Positions 63,184 to 64,000 of a DNA stretch of 64,000 nucleotides are shown piece by piece (position 1 is the stretch's first letter; each line of letters starts with the position of its first letter). The notes below the pieces were generated by a model. It worked only from the letters and a program-made list of their open reading frames with translations, ran no database searches and was not told where the DNA came from. Origin of the DNA: Rhizobium sp. Leaf262 (GTDB lineage: Bacteria; Pseudomonadota; Alphaproteobacteria; Rhizobiales; Rhizobiaceae). A program made the translations under genes and the position numbers. Location: positions 373,422-437,421 of the forward strand of contig NZ_LMMM01000001.1 in the NCBI RefSeq assembly GCF_001422245.1. Reading direction: 5' to 3'.

Positions 63184-64000
63184 CTACGGATCGCGATGCA
63201 TTCGCCGCCATGCGGCGGGTGTTTCGCCCGCAACCTGACGGAATGTCTTGGTCAGATGGGCCTGATCTGAAAAGCCCAGTTGGGCGGCGATGGCGGCGAC
63301 GCTGAGGTCGCTTTCGGCGAGCATGGTCTGGGCGACGCCGATGCGTTTTCCCAATTGCCACTGCAAAGGTGTTTTGCCGGTTGTCTGCTTGAAGACATTG
63401 GCAAACCAGCTTTCCGAAAGGCCGACCGTTTCTGCCATCTCGCCGACCGTCATCTTATGGTCCGCGCGTCTGTTGACGACCGAGACGAGCTTGTTCAACT
63501 GCGCCTGCGTCAACCGGGCATTCGTCTGGTCATCGACTTGGCTGGACGTATCGAGCAGACCGGCAACGATGCTGCCGACGAGGCTTTCCGCAAAGACCGC
63601 GTTCTTCGAGGTCGTAGAAAGTTGGGCCACCAGCAGTCCGGCCAGCGTTTCGATTGCATCCGCATCCTGAATTTCCACTGGCCGACGCAGCGCGCTCATC
63701 GCGACAGAAGCGCCCACTGATGGTGTCAGATACTTCAACATTCGGTCGCGGTGCAGATGTATGTCGATATGCGAGAAACGGTGAAACGAGGTGAAACTGG
63801 TCCACAGCGGCACGCCCGCAGGCACGTAGATCGCACGCTTCATAGGCCGGTAGCCCGCTGAGGCGTTGCTGCCGTTGTTGCTCATCGTGATGTGCGACGA
63901 CACATCGTTGAAAAATATAACGATGCGTGGGTCCGGAGACAGGTAGTAGCCCGTGGCGCCCGCATGCCCTTCTGCATCCCAGAACACGCTGATCATGCCG
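63184..64000 (-). CDS. AraC-family regulator of siderophore genes (5' end outside window)
   Basis: The C-terminal HTH pair is clear: LNKLVSVVNRRADHKMTVGE then MAETVGLSESWFANVFKQTT (about 165-215) and LSVAAIAAQLGFSDQAHLTK with TFRQVAGETPAAWRR. The N-terminal part is a less conserved sensor. The first visible ATG is at 63996, but the frame is open to the window edge, so it may continue. It is transcribed toward the receptor gene and fits a PchR/RhrA-like siderophore-responsive activator. Confidence 0.85.
   Translation of the reverse strand, partial: GMISVFWDAEGHAGATGYYLSPDPRIVIFFNDVSSHITMSNNGSNASAGYRPMKRAIYVPAGVPLWTSFTSFHRFSHIDIHLHRDRMLKYLTPSVGASVAMSALRRPVEIQDADAIETLAGLLVAQLSTTSKNAVFAESLVGSIVAGLLDTSSQVDDQTNARLTQAQLNKLVSVVNRRADHKMTVGEMAETVGLSESWFANVFKQTTGKTPLQWQLGKRIGVAQTMLAESDLSVAAIAAQLGFSDQAHLTKTFRQVAGETPAAWRRMHRDP

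Overview
The window looks like chromosomal DNA of an alphaproteobacterium of the Rhizobiales, most likely Agrobacterium or Rhizobium. The cmk-rpsA pair with a TIGR02300 gene, the small RNA with repeated anti-Shine-Dalgarno loops, GGAAC-N17-GTT (EcfG-type) promoter motifs and the sugar-ABC/dehydrogenase operon all fit that group. The species call is an inference.

Bases 1-15,309 are accessory DNA. From the left: the end of an unrecognised gene and a second unknown gene; a tightly coupled pair (predicted winged-helix protein plus PD-(D/E)XK nuclease-like protein) that could be a defence cassette; a decayed CoiA-like gene; a serine recombinase with a 31-aa membrane peptide; a tyrosine integrase; and remnants of a T7-like podovirus. 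The remnants are two small coupled proteins, an RNase HI broken by one frameshift, and a ~1,265-codon internal virion protein/transglycosylase broken by two. The right edge carries the most interesting cargo, a retron-type cassette: a structured non-coding stretch, a 54-aa cationic tryptophan-rich peptide, an XRE-type HTH protein and a retron reverse transcriptase. It ends 107 bp from the 3' end of a tRNA-Ala(GGC), a typical integration boundary.

Bases 15,310-32,000 are core genome: tRNA-Ala, TIGR02300 protein, cmk, rpsA with a large structured leader, an RNase D-like exonuclease, a nucleoside 2-deoxyribosyltransferase-like protein, an SDR dehydrogenase, an sRNA with three CTCCTCC loops, a Gfo/Idh/MocA oxidoreductase, a stress-type pair (80-aa protein and DUF892 protein) behind candidate EcfG promoters, a receiver protein, a Crp/Fnr regulator, an RNase H, a DUF4112 protein, a two-component system facing an OB-fold-like protein, and an orphan ParA-like ATPase.

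Bases 32,087-41,508 (minus strand) are one compact chemotaxis operon, STAS-cheY-cheA-cheW-mcp-mcp-cheW-cheR-cheB, with many 4-bp overlaps. Bases 42,370-48,649 are a sugar ABC transporter (binding protein, two permeases, ATPase) with a sugar isomerase/epimerase and a dehydrogenase that probably process the imported sugar.

Bases 48,696-54,652 hold an EEP-family hydrolase, cardiolipin synthase, an L,D-transpeptidase-like lipoprotein with a coupled TusA-like protein, and queCDE for preQ0/queuosine synthesis behind a preQ1-I riboswitch. Bases 54,744-56,726 encode a secreted PAP2-type acid phosphatase fused to an autotransporter-like repeat segment. Bases 56,899-64,000 are a siderophore uptake locus: ATPase, two FecCD permeases and binding protein on the minus strand, a divergent TonB-dependent receptor, and an AraC-type regulator running off the right end.
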